A stretch of 64,000 nucleotides of DNA from Leeuwenhoekiella sp. MAR_2009_132 (GTDB lineage Bacteria > Bacteroidota > Bacteroidia > Flavobacteriales > Flavobacteriaceae): the NCBI RefSeq assembly GCF_000687915.1, contig NZ_JHZY01000004.1, positions 69,501-133,500 of the forward strand, in the 5' to 3' direction. Positions 42,021-50,509 of the stretch are shown piece by piece. The position numbers were made by a program, and so were the translations under genes. Numbering within the stretch: the stretch's first letter is position 1; every line of letters begins with the position of its first letter. The notes beneath the pieces are model-generated. The model was not told the origin of the DNA. It was given only the letters and a program-made list of their open reading frames with translations, and did not search any database.

Positions 42021-43346
42021 ATGATAATAGAATTTAGTGTAGAAAATTTCTTGTCTTTTAAAGATCTGACTACTCTCTCAATGGTAAAAGCCAAATCATT
42101 TAAAGAACATAACGAAACACATACTTTTCAAATAGATTCTAAATTAAGTTTACTTAAATCTGCAATTATTTATGGAAATAATGCTAGTGGAAAAAGTAAC
42201 TTATTGGAAGCTATGGGATTTATGAAAGGAACAGTAATAAATTCTTTTCGTGATGCACTTATGGACAATAATGAAAGAAAATTTCCATTAGAAAAATTTA
42301 TTTTAAGTTCTAAAAGCGAAAATGAATCCAGTTATTTCGAAATAGTATTTATTAATAACAATGTAAAATATAGATATGGATTTGAAATAGACGACAATAA
42401 AATTATTGCTGAATGGCTGTTTCATACAACTTCAAAAGAGGTTTATCTTTTTAAAAGAGATTTACAAGATATTAAAATAAACAAATCATCCTTTGAAGAA
42501 GCGTTAGGTAAAGAGACAGATGTAAAGGAAAATGTTTTATTTCTTTCGCTGTTAGCTACTTTAGGAAAAGAAACTTCATCTAGTATAGTTGAATGGTTTA
42601 AGAAATTTAATTTTGTTAATGGTATTCACGACAGAGGACATAAAAGGTATACAATAGATAAATTAAAATCGGACAAAAACTTTTTTAATTGGGTTCTTCA
42701 CTTCATCAAATATCTAGAAATTTCAAGTTTATCAACAACTGAAGAAGATGTAAACGATATAGATTTGGAAGTTCTAAAGCAAAAAGAAAAGGACGAAGAA
42801 ATAATAAATCTTTTAACTAGCATCCACAAAATACAATCTAAACAACCAAAGAGAGATCAACTTATTACTTATCATAGAAAATATGATGAAAACAATATTT
42901 TAGTTGATACTGTTCCGTTCAATTTTGATAAACAAGAATCAGAAGGAACAAAAAAACTATTGTATTTATTAGGACCTTGGTTCGATACATTACAAAATGG
43001 CAAAGTGCTTTTAGTTGATGAACTAGATTCAAGACTTCACAGCCATTTGACTTTGAGATTAATTGACTTTTTTCACAAGTTCAACACAAATCACGCTCAA
43101 TTAATATGTGCTGTTCACGACATTTCACTTTTAAATAAAGAAACCTTTAGAAGAGACCAAATATGGTTTGTGGAGAAAAATCAATTTGGTGCATCTGAAT
43201 TAGTTTCTTTAGGAGATTTTAAAACAGATAAAGTCCGTAATAAGTCTGCATTTGACAAAAATTACCTAGACGGCAAATATGGTGCTATCCCTTACTTTGA
43301 CATTGATGAAAAATTAAATCAATTGCTTTATGGGAAAGGGAAATAA
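42021..43346 (+). CDS. AAA ATPase (AbiLi/RloA-like), putative abortive infection protein
   Basis: 441 residues. It starts MIIEFSVENFLSFKDLTTLS; Walker A IIYGNNASGKSNLLEAMGFM near residue 50; ABC-like signature region ESEGTKKLLYLLGPW near 305; Walker B GKVLLVDELDSRLHSHLT near 330; switch His in LICAVHDISLL near 365. This is the AAA_15/21 layout of RloA/AbiLi-type defence ATPases. The next gene overlaps it by 17 bases and encodes the probable partner. Confidence 0.78.
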   Translation: MIIEFSVENFLSFKDLTTLSMVKAKSFKEHNETHTFQIDSKLSLLKSAIIYGNNASGKSNLLEAMGFMKGTVINSFRDALMDNNERKFPLEKFILSSKSENESSYFEIVFINNNVKYRYGFEIDDNKIIAEWLFHTTSKEVYLFKRDLQDIKINKSSFEEALGKETDVKENVLFLSLLATLGKETSSSIVEWFKKFNFVNGIHDRGHKRYTIDKLKSDKNFFNWVLHFIKYLEISSLSTTEEDVNDIDLEVLKQKEKDEEIINLLTSIHKIQSKQPKRDQLITYHRKYDENNILVDTVPFNFDKQESEGTKKLLYLLGPWFDTLQNGKVLLVDELDSRLHSHLTLRLIDFFHKFNTNHAQLICAVHDISLLNKETFRRDQIWFVEKNQFGASELVSLGDFKTDKVRNKSAFDKNYLDGKYGAIPYFDIDEKLNQLLYGKGK

Positions 43347-43770
43347 ATTCAAATCAAGAAGTAAAGCTTCATTAAATAGGAAATCAAAAACACTAGAAAC
43401 GAGAGACAATAAGAGGGAAACTTTTATTGTTTTAAGTTTTAGAGATTTCGACATTAATCAAGGTCAAGACTTTGAAGAATGGGAAGAAGCAAAACTTCTC
43501 GCTTTAATGATAAATAAATTGAGAGCTATCTGCCAAATCACGATGGCTCAAGCAACTGCTCAACAAATTATTAAACCATATACAAAAGTAGATTTTCCGC
43601 CAGAATCTGCTTTCACACATCCAAAGCACGTTCTACCCGACGTAACTTGGTGTACAATGCATATTCAAGGTAAGGAGTGTATAATTGGACATATTGAGGA
43701 TAATATATTTCATATTGTGTTTTTAGATAAAGAACACGAATTTTGGAAAACGAAAAAAAAGAATACGTAG
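43330..43770 (+). CDS. Partner protein of the AAA ATPase, not RloB-like (146 aa)
   Basis: It begins MGKGNKFKSRSKASLNRKSK, then RETFIVLSFRDFDINQGQDF and a C-terminal DVTWCTMHIQGKECIIGHIE followed by NIFHIVFLDKEHEFW. The usual RloB toprim motif is absent, so a different effector is joined to the RloA-type ATPase. The end (strands, then H-x-V-F-L-D-x-x-H-x-F-W) recalls RelE-like toxins in outline, but no clear family is assigned. Confidence 0.55.
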   Translation: MGKGNKFKSRSKASLNRKSKTLETRDNKRETFIVLSFRDFDINQGQDFEEWEEAKLLALMINKLRAICQITMAQATAQQIIKPYTKVDFPPESAFTHPKHVLPDVTWCTMHIQGKECIIGHIEDNIFHIVFLDKEHEFWKTKKKNT

Positions 43771-44088
43771 AAAAAACGAATGCCCAACAAAAAAACCGTT
43801 GCACAAGTCTAAAATTCTAAGAAAAAAGGGGGCTCCTAATTTTTAGGAACAGGTAATTTGTTGTTTTCTAATTGTATGGTATTATTGAAAACTACTATTA
43901 ACTTGAAATTTGATTAAAAAAGAGGTTGTGCAACAGCCACAATGGCTATAAGTAATTGATTGTTATCGCCTCTTCTGAAAATCCTCGCGGATTTTCAGTT
44001 CGGTGTGTGCTTGCTAAGTTAAGTGCCAAACCACGCAACTACTCATAGCCGGAGACGTTGCCAGTAATCTAATAAAACCACCCAAAGT
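43771..44088. other. Structured non-coding spacer between defence genes
   Basis: About 318 bases without a gene. Contains a perfect 10-bp hairpin CTGAAAATCC-TCGC-GGATTTTCAG at 43,975-43,998. GC-richer than the flanking genes. A similar spacer (45,220-45,411) follows the next gene and has the stem CCAAATTT/AAATTTGG. Such spacers recall gene-cassette arrays. Confidence 0.4.
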
Positions 44089-45219
44089 ATGCCAAAAAGA
44101 GACCCTGAACTTACAGCAAGAAACAAATTAATTAAAGGGCTATCAGCGGAAATTAAAATTTTACTGCCAGATGTTTTGCACAAAACGAAATTTGATAACG
44201 TACATTCTCTAAATGGTAAAATCGGAGGAAAATTTGACCAATTTATCGATATAAAGAATGAACTAATTACTTCATCCGACCATTTTATAAGTTTATGGCT
44301 TCAAGGATATAAAGACGACTTGAAAAATCGTGGGTCTTATGCTGGAAATTCCAATTTATATGAAACATACCAACTTCTTCAAAAACATACAGTTTTCAAA
44401 GACTATCTATTCCTTTTTTTAAAGAGAGTTTATTTGAGAAACTTTGATGCTCTGTCGAAAAAAAGACCGACTATTGAAGATGCAGAAATATATATTGGTC
44501 AAAATAATGCTAACTATGGTGTATTAATTACACCAAGATTTGTAAATGGCGGATTTTGGGAAAACGATAAGAGCGAAATAAGGCATTTCAAAAACCAATA
44601 TTGGTCAATTGGTCATATTTTGGAAACTGGTTTTGTAATACCAGGAAAAAATGACCGAATTACATTTAGAGATGTTACTGACTATCTGAACTTTTTTGTT
44701 AATGTCATAGTAAGAAATTCGGGTTCTAAATATGAAATGGAAATAGCTGAAATGTATCGGGATTATGTCTTAAATCATAGCAGACCTGAAAATATTCCCC
44801 TATTAATACCTGAATATCGTTATGAAGGTATTGACGTGGTGCATAAGTATCGTTTGGACTTTACTATAATTGAGCCAAATGACTTGAATAAAGTCGGATT
44901 TGAATTGTCACCGTGGTCAACACACGGACATTTGAAAGGAACTAAAGGAATGACTCAAAAAGCAATTAACGAAAAAGCAAGTCAGAACTTTAACAAAGAA
45001 ATGAAGAAGCATAAATCCTATTTCAAAAAACACGGAATCTTTACTTTAATCTACACCGATGATGATTTAAAAGACACGTCTGAAATTTTTGAGGATATGA
45101 AAAAATACTTAGAGCCTAAGACTTCAAGTCAACAATTGAAAATTCATATATTTGATGACTTTTTTACGAATGACGTTACGAAATACACTACTGGCAACAA
45201 AGATGTATATATAAAATAG
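44089..45219 (+). CDS. PD-(D/E)XK nuclease-like protein, putative defence gene (376 aa)
   Basis: The C-terminal part reads VVHKYRLDFTIIEPNDLNKV and GFELSPWSTHGHLKG, a D...(E)-x-S core resembling the Asp and Glu-x-Lys positions of restriction-like nucleases, with KKHKSYFKKHGIFTLIYTDD after it. In this protein Ser follows Glu where Lys is common, so activity is uncertain. The N-terminal half is helical, with YGVLITPRFVNGGFWEN. No methyltransferase adjoins. Isolated between two structured spacers. Confidence 0.5.
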   Translation: MPKRDPELTARNKLIKGLSAEIKILLPDVLHKTKFDNVHSLNGKIGGKFDQFIDIKNELITSSDHFISLWLQGYKDDLKNRGSYAGNSNLYETYQLLQKHTVFKDYLFLFLKRVYLRNFDALSKKRPTIEDAEIYIGQNNANYGVLITPRFVNGGFWENDKSEIRHFKNQYWSIGHILETGFVIPGKNDRITFRDVTDYLNFFVNVIVRNSGSKYEMEIAEMYRDYVLNHSRPENIPLLIPEYRYEGIDVVHKYRLDFTIIEPNDLNKVGFELSPWSTHGHLKGTKGMTQKAINEKASQNFNKEMKKHKSYFKKHGIFTLIYTDDDLKDTSEIFEDMKKYLEPKTSSQQLKIHIFDDFFTNDVTKYTTGNKDVYIK

Positions 45220-45411
45220 CGCGAGCATTTGTAAACACAGAGGTTCAGGTGCTTTTTCGAGATCGCCAAATTTTTAAATTTGGACATATTTACAAAGAAA
45301 AATAAACATAGAAATTTAAAAATTCGGCTTGTGTTAATCCGAAAGGTAACAGCTTATTTTCAGCGCGACTTACCTTACACAAACAAGTTGGGAGTAATTT
45401 GAAAAAACAAA

Positions 45412-46218
45412 ATGTCAAAAGCATCAGAAAGAAATAAAAAAAGAAAAAAAGGTAAAGAAATATTACAAAGTATAAGTGACAATCCTTCTGAATATCTTAT
45501 CATTCATTATTCTTGCGAAAGCTTTTTCAATTTGCCTCAAGGAAATACTTCAAGAATTACATCAATTGCAGTTCGTTCGGTAAAAAATGCCCAATCGCAT
45601 TCCTTTTCTATTCATAAAATTGCTGAACTGACAGGTATACTTCCTAATCAAATTGATAAAAATTATAATGACTTAGAAAAAAAAATGTTAGATGAATATT
45701 TTGATTTTGTGAGAAAGTATCCAGAACATAAATGGATTCATATCAATATGAGAAATATTAATTTCGGATTCGAAGCAATAAAACATAGATACAGAGTACT
45801 CGGAGGTGAACCAGTATCTATAAATGATAACCTGAAAATTGATTTAGCGCGACTACTAATTGATATTTATGGAAAACAATATTCTCCACATCCACGAATG
45901 GAATCTCTTTATAAATTAAATAAAATTACAATGGCGAGTTTTTTAAAAGGTGAAGAAGAAGCGGCGGCTTTTAACAATGGAGAATACGTTTCCTTACATC
46001 AGTCGACATTAAGGAAAGTTGATAATATGCATAATGTAATCTCACTTTCAGTAGAAAATGATTTGAAGACTAAAAGCACAATTTTTCAAGTGTATGGTAT
46101 TACTCCTGCTGGATTATTTTATGCTGCTAAAGAAAATTGGATAGTTGCAACATTAATGTTTATCGCAGCTACGTTTATCGCAGCAATAATTAGCATTGGA
46201 ATTAAGAATTTCAGTTGA
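45412..46218 (+). CDS. Exonuclease-fold-like protein with C-terminal membrane anchor (268 aa)
   Basis: YLIIHYSCESFFNLPQGNTS, RITSIAVRSVKNAQSHSFSI and HKWIHINMRNINFGFEAIKH, then DLARLLIDIYGKQYSPHPRM, have the order of a DnaQ/RNase-H-like fold, though the acidic residues are imperfect. C-terminal transmembrane helix at about 242-264 (WIVATLMFIAATFIAAIISI). The identification is tentative. Location among defence genes suggests anti-phage or nucleic acid related action at the membrane. Confidence 0.5.
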   Translation: MSKASERNKKRKKGKEILQSISDNPSEYLIIHYSCESFFNLPQGNTSRITSIAVRSVKNAQSHSFSIHKIAELTGILPNQIDKNYNDLEKKMLDEYFDFVRKYPEHKWIHINMRNINFGFEAIKHRYRVLGGEPVSINDNLKIDLARLLIDIYGKQYSPHPRMESLYKLNKITMASFLKGEEEAAAFNNGEYVSLHQSTLRKVDNMHNVISLSVENDLKTKSTIFQVYGITPAGLFYAAKENWIVATLMFIAATFIAAIISIGIKNFS

Positions 46219-46261
46219 TAATGATGTAATAAACTACCCCCAATAGAGTAGACGGATCCGC

Positions 46262-46332
46262 CCCTAAATAGGAACGGACTGCGCCTCTCACACCACAGCA
46301 CGTACGTGTCTCGTATACGGCGGTTCGTTAAA
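46262..46332 (+). mobile_element. Group II intron remnant (5' side of maturase region)
   Basis: GCGCCTCTCACACCACAGCA and TCTCGTATACGGCGGTTCGT resemble the conserved sequence directly before reverse transcriptase/maturase genes of Bacteroidota group II introns. No maturase frame follows; only this fragment remains between two genes. Confidence 0.45.
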
Positions 46333-46420
46333 TCAAAACTATACTTTAAGCTAGTACTCCAGCATTCCTGTTTTTACATAAAGCGACCTCATAAATCAAA
46401 TGATAATTTGTTGGACTGTA

Positions 46421-46663
46421 TTAATTTAAAATACCTTCTATATCTATTTCAACCGAATATCTTCCCAATTCATATACAAGCTGAAACGTAGTTTTACATT
46501 GGAATCTTTTACGTAATTCCTGAAGCTTTTTATCAATACTACTCTCTGAATTAGGCTTTTGACCAAAATGCTGTAAAAGCTTTCTCACCTGCCTAACAGT
46601 AGCTCCTTGTGCCAAGCCGCTAATTATATAAGTTTCATAATCCGTAAGTGTTTTCATAATCAC
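46421..46663 (-). CDS. LuxR-like helix-turn-helix protein (80 aa)
   Basis: It reads MIMKTLTDYETYIISGLAQG, then ATVRQVRKLLQHFGQKPNSE and IDKKLQELRKRFQCKTTFQL VYELGRY: a GerE-type helix-turn-helix with C-T-T-x-Q-L recognition end. No receiver domain. It is next to the integrase gene and divergent from nothing; it may regulate element excision. Confidence 0.6.
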   Translation of the reverse strand: MIMKTLTDYETYIISGLAQGATVRQVRKLLQHFGQKPNSESSIDKKLQELRKRFQCKTTFQLVYELGRYSVEIDIEGILN

Positions 46664-46784
46664 CTTCTGCTTTCAAAGTTGAATTCAAACCGCTAAAACA
46701 ATTTGATTGAAATCGTCTAAATTGATTTATAACTAAATTAAATATAAGCTATTCCAAACTTAGATTACTATCGGAATGTTCCTG

Positions 46785-47987
46785 TCAAAAATTCACAACA
46801 TTATCTAATGCATCATCTACATCATCTTGCATAAAATTAGACTGATACATAATTGTTGTAGTCACTGATGAATGCCGGTATAATTTCTGCAACATTTGAA
46901 TGGGGATTTTACTTCCAGAAATGTTACCGAAACTGTGACGAGCGATATGCATACTCAGACTTTTAGAAATTCCTAGATGCTCGGCAATCTTTTTTAAATG
47001 ACGATTGAAGGTGCGGGTGACCGTTTTAATTCGTGTACGGAGAATTTTAGCATCTTTAGGATCTACAAAACGTAACTCCTGAAATAAAAAATCATCCTCA
47101 GCCAAACCTTTATAATATTCTAGTATAGGTTTTGCCTTCTCAGGGATTTTCAGAGATACTAACTTTTGGTTTTTTCCCATACGGTAGCGTAACCTATTAT
47201 CTATAAAATCAGACCACTTCAATTGCAATACATCCCCTACTCGTATTCCGGCGAAGTAAAAACTGATTAACCATATATTCAATGCGTGTTGTTGGGATGA
47301 AGTTAAGTCTTTAGCGTTTTCTAAAAGTTTCACTTCTTCAACGTTGAGACCTATTTTATCTGACTCAAGGAATTTAATGGTATATCCACCTCTCCCAAAT
47401 GGATAATGATTGCGTTCTGCCCACTTCTCCCCTATTGCAATATTATAAATGGTTCTTATGGCAATCATATAGTTTACTGTAGTGCGATGTGCTAAACCAA
47501 TCTCATTTTTCAGATAGGCTTCAAAACGTTTTAAAAGGTCTACAGTTATTTCATTGAAATGTAATTTGTCTGATTTAGCAAAAGCTTTAAACTTTTCCAT
47601 TCTACTTTTTACCACATCTCGTTGATGAAACTGCCCCCGCTCTTCAAGCCGTCGCAACTGAATCTTTACCGCACTAAAAAAATCAAACCGATCCTTTTTC
47701 ACAATATTGGTTTTAATAGTTGAGACAGATTGGTATTCTTTCTCGGACTCTGCATTTAAGAGCCGCTTATTTGCTTCACTCAACTTTGATAGAATAAGCT
47801 GGTTAATGTAAATCGCATCAGGATGTGACTTCCTTACTAAACCCTTTTTGGCGTTCCATTGCATTTTATCTATATATTGACCTATAAAAATGAAAGAAGT
47901 TTTTCTGTCTTTTGTAATTCTGATGGCGATTGGGTACAACAATCTAGCATTTGGTTTGTTTCTAAGTACTGTTTGAATAGAAGCCAT
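46785..47987 (-). CDS. int: Tyrosine integrase of the element
   Basis: 400 residues. N-terminal arm-DNA-binding part (ARLLYPIAIRITKDRKTSFI), core-binding SAM-like domain at about 110-205, catalytic domain with Arg in FAGIRVGDVLQLKWSDF, Lys in MGKNQKLVSLKIPEK, HIARHSF (His-x-x-Arg), and LYRHSSVTTTIMYQSNF with the active Tyr. It is the standard Bacteroidota element integrase. It lies 160 bases from the right att site and uses tRNA-Met as target. Confidence 0.92.
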   Translation of the reverse strand: MASIQTVLRNKPNARLLYPIAIRITKDRKTSFIFIGQYIDKMQWNAKKGLVRKSHPDAIYINQLILSKLSEANKRLLNAESEKEYQSVSTIKTNIVKKDRFDFFSAVKIQLRRLEERGQFHQRDVVKSRMEKFKAFAKSDKLHFNEITVDLLKRFEAYLKNEIGLAHRTTVNYMIAIRTIYNIAIGEKWAERNHYPFGRGGYTIKFLESDKIGLNVEEVKLLENAKDLTSSQQHALNIWLISFYFAGIRVGDVLQLKWSDFIDNRLRYRMGKNQKLVSLKIPEKAKPILEYYKGLAEDDFLFQELRFVDPKDAKILRTRIKTVTRTFNRHLKKIAEHLGISKSLSMHIARHSFGNISGSKIPIQMLQKLYRHSSVTTTIMYQSNFMQDDVDDALDNVVNF

Positions 47988-48022
47988 AATCTAAAAATTA
48001 GACCATTAAATTACTAAATTTT

Positions 48023-48042
48023 AGGTACAACATAGGTACAAC
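48023..48042 (+). repeat. Direct repeat DR-right, likely integrase arm site
   Basis: Identical to 21,318-21,337 (two GGTACAAC units three bases apart). It lies between the integrase start and the right att site. Confidence 0.6.
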
Positions 48043-48148
48043 AAATTGCCATTTTCCTTGATATCAAATGATATTATGTAAAATAGAATTTTATTTAACT
48101 AATTGATTTTGAGTGTTTTTGATGTAATTTATAGTGCGATTTTGAATT

Positions 48149-48192
48149 TTCATAACCCGGAGGTCGGGGGATCGTGCCCCCCTCTCGCTACT
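48149..48192 (+). repeat. Right attachment site (tRNA-Met 3' half)
   Basis: Identical over 44 bases to the left site. Again no 5' half of the tRNA precedes it. Further, shorter tRNA 3' fragments lie at about 48,529-48,555 and 48,891-48,917 in the tandem repeats downstream. Confidence 0.85.
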
Positions 48193-48233
48193 AAAGGCTT
48201 CGCAGCAATGTGAAGCCTTTTTTATTTTTAATT

Positions 48234-48497
48234 ATGTCTGCACACGTTGTCTATATTTTATATTCTAAAGAGTTTAAGAAAAACTACACTGGAGTTACTA
48301 CAGATCTAATATCTAGATTTAAATCGCATAATGAATTAGCAAATAAGGGATGGACTAAAGCCTACAGACCGTGGATGGTTATTCATATAGAGGTTTTTAA
48401 TTCTAAAAAAGAAGCACTTAAAATGGAAAAATTCTTTAAATCTGGGCAAGGTCGTGTTGCGAAAGCTAAAATTATAGATACTTTTTTGAACAAATAG
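48234..48497 (+). CDS. Small GIY-YIG endonuclease, copy 1 (87 aa)
   Basis: MSAHVVYILYSKEFKKNYTG contains the YIL...YTG form of GIY-YIG, followed by LISRFKSHNELANKGWTKAY and FNSKKEALKMEKFFKSGQGR with the conserved Arg and Glu. These URI-type single-domain nucleases are common and often multicopy in Flavobacteriia beside RNA genes; function is not established. I start at the ATG after the terminator rather than 24 bases upstream. Confidence 0.85.
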   Translation: MSAHVVYILYSKEFKKNYTGVTTDLISRFKSHNELANKGWTKAYRPWMVIHIEVFNSKKEALKMEKFFKSGQGRVAKAKIIDTFLNK

Positions 48498-48596
48498 TTT
48501 GGAGGTATCATATCCGCCAGAGGCGGACAGGGGATCGTGCCCCCCTCTCGCTACTAAAGGCTTCGCAGCAATGTGAAGCCTTTTTTATTTTTAATT

Positions 48597-48859
48597 ATGT
48601 CTGAACACGTTGTCTATATTTTATATTCTAAAGAGTTTAAGAAAAACTACACTGGAGTTACTACAGATCTAATATCTAGATTTAAATCGCATAATGAATT
48701 AGCAAATAAGGGATGGACAAAAGCCTACAGACCGTGGATGGTTATTCATATAGAGGTTTTTAATTCTAAAAAAAAGCACTTAAAAGGGAAAAATTCTTTA
48801 AATCTGGGCAAGGTCGTGTTGCAAAAGCTAAAATTATAGATACTTTTTTAAACAAATAG
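48597..48859 (+). pseudogene. Small GIY-YIG endonuclease, copy 2 (frameshifted)
   Basis: Nearly identical to copy 1 up to FNSKK, where loss of bases in the A-run near 48,772 shifts the frame (then KHLKGKNSLNLGKVVLQKLK). The original frame resumes to a stop at 48,857-48,859. The N-terminal catalytic half is intact, so a truncated product is possible. Confidence 0.85.
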
Positions 48860-48958
48860 TTAGGAGGTTTCATATCCGCCAGAGGCGGACGGGGGATCGT
48901 GCCCCCCTCTCGCTACTAAAGGCTTCGCAGCAATGTGAAGCCTTTTTTATTTTTAATT

Positions 48959-49201
48959 ATGTCTGAACACGTTGTCTATGTTTTATATTCTAAAGAGTTT
49001 AAGAAAAACTACACTGGAGATACTACAGATCTAATATCTAGATTTAAATCGCATAATGAATTAGCAAACAAGGGATGGACTAAAGCCTGCAGACCGTGGA
49101 TGGTTATTCATATAGAGGTTTTTAATTCTAAAAAAGAAGCACTTAAAATGGAAAAATTCTTTAAATCTGGGCAAGGTCGTGTTGAAAAAGCTATAGCTTA
49201 A
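48959..49201 (+). CDS. Small GIY-YIG endonuclease, copy 3 (80 aa)
   Basis: MSEHVVYVLYSKEFKKNYTG, then differences at YTGDTTD and KACRPW against copies 1 and 2. The C-terminus is shorter (GQGRVEKAIA). Catalytic residues are kept. Confidence 0.82.
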   Translation: MSEHVVYVLYSKEFKKNYTGDTTDLISRFKSHNELANKGWTKACRPWMVIHIEVFNSKKEALKMEKFFKSGQGRVEKAIA

Positions 49202-49361
49202 TGTTTTTTTCAATAATCGTGTTTTAAATATGAATTGATTTTAATTGTTTCCGCAGAAATTAATTAACCTTAATTTTGAAAATTGAACACTATCTGAAAA
49301 ATTTATGGTCTTTGGCAATTGTCTGAAAACCTGCTATCCTCCTATTTTCAATATTTACAGT

Positions 49362-50441
49362 ATGACTGAATTCTGGACAAACCATAAAGAAGCTATTATC
49401 TATGCTGCCATTGTTATAACCATTGTATTAATACTTCGGTTTTTAACTAAAAAACTACACCACTGGTTAGAAAAGCGTACACAAATTAAATATCCTAATG
49501 ACGCACCTTCCAATATTCATCTTGCCCAAAAAATTCTCAACGCTCTTTGGTTAGTTTTAGGAATTATGGCGCTGGGGTTTATATTTATTGATGAAGAACA
49601 ATATAAAACCGCCAGAGAAAACTTCTACATCGTTCTCTATTTAGGCATTGTAGCTGTTTTAACACTCTTCGCCGCATCGCTTGTGCAAACGTGGTTTAAA
49701 AGAAGTATTAAACACAGAGTTGCTAATAATGAAGATACCACCAGTTATAAATTTTTACGATACATAGCGATTTTTGCTGTTTATTTTCTAGGTGGTATAC
49801 TTATGCTTATAGCATTTAAATCTATGCGTAGCTTCGCAGCTACCGCCTTAGGTGGTGCCGGTATCGTTGCTGTAGTGGCAGGTGTAGCATCACAAGAAGC
49901 ATTGTCTAACCTCGTAGGCGGTCTTTTTATTATATTTTTTAAACCATTTAAACTTGGCGATATAATTAAAGTTGATGAATCTATGGTGGGTACAGTTACA
50001 GATATTACACTTAGACATACGATCATACGCAATTATGAAAATAAAATGATTGTAATACCCAATGCTATTATTAATAAGGAAAAACTTATTAATTATGACT
50101 TAGGTACTCATATTTGTTGCCAATGGATAGAGGTTGGCATCTCATATGATAGTGATATTGATCTTGCCAAACGTATTATGCGCGAAGAGTGCGAAGACCA
50201 TCCTAATTTAATTGATCACCGTAGCGAACTCGAGAAATATAATGAAGAAAATAAAGTTGTTGTTCGTGTTATAGCTTTGGGTGACTCTTCTGTTACAATA
50301 CGTGCCTGGGCCTGGGCCAGTAATTATAATCAGGCATTTTCTATGAAATGTGATTTGTATGAAAGCATTAAAAAACGATTTGACAAGGAAGGTATAGAAA
50401 TCCCATTTCCTCACAGAACTCTTATTTTTAAAGAAAACTAA
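49362..50441 (+). CDS. mscS: Small-conductance mechanosensitive channel (MscS family)
   Basis: 359 residues from the ATG at 49,362. Membrane segments at about 8-26, 58-78, 89-108 and the pore helix at about 150-180 (SFAATALGGAGIVAVVAGVA), followed by SQEALSNLVGGLFIIFFKPF and KLGDIIKVDESMVGTVTDIT, the classic MscS beta domain. It releases solutes upon hypo-osmotic shock. Stands alone downstream of the tandem repeats, the first clear chromosomal gene. Confidence 0.92.
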   Translation: MTEFWTNHKEAIIYAAIVITIVLILRFLTKKLHHWLEKRTQIKYPNDAPSNIHLAQKILNALWLVLGIMALGFIFIDEEQYKTARENFYIVLYLGIVAVLTLFAASLVQTWFKRSIKHRVANNEDTTSYKFLRYIAIFAVYFLGGILMLIAFKSMRSFAATALGGAGIVAVVAGVASQEALSNLVGGLFIIFFKPFKLGDIIKVDESMVGTVTDITLRHTIIRNYENKMIVIPNAIINKEKLINYDLGTHICCQWIEVGISYDSDIDLAKRIMREECEDHPNLIDHRSELEKYNEENKVVVRVIALGDSSVTIRAWAWASNYNQAFSMKCDLYESIKKRFDKEGIEIPFPHRTLIFKEN

Positions 50442-50509
50442 TTAGAAGTACTTAAAGCTAAAGCTCAAAATACAAACCAGGTTAGCGTAGAAAAGGAAGA
50501 ACCAGATGC

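Larger units (their letters stand above)
21228..48192. mobile_element. Integrative mobilizable element inserted at tRNA-Met 3' end
   Basis: Bounded by identical 44-bp direct repeats (21,228-21,271 and 48,149-48,192) that equal the 3' half of a tRNA-Met(CAT) gene. It contains an integrase at the right end, an excisionase-like HTH, replication genes, MobC and relaxase at the left end, and no conjugation (Tra) genes, so it would need a helper. Cargo: a SusCD operon, sigma factor plus dead Cas12f with repeat RNAs, and defence-like genes. Confidence 0.85.
48166..49201 (+). repeat. Tandem triplication: tRNA 3' fragment + terminator + GIY-YIG gene
   Basis: Units begin at 48,166, 48,529 and 48,891 (periods 363 and 362). 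Each holds GGATCGTGCCCCCCTCTCGC, a terminator hairpin (AAAGGCTTC/GAAGCCTTT with T-run; first copy 48,193-48,227) and a small GIY-YIG frame. Units 2 and 3 are preceded by a TCCGCC-AGA-GGCGGA hairpin in place of the tRNA anticodon part. Confidence 0.85.

Noticed and set aside
43771..44088. True integron attC site
   Set aside because: No R-box/L-box pair recognised and no integron integrase in the window; kept only as a cassette-like lead.
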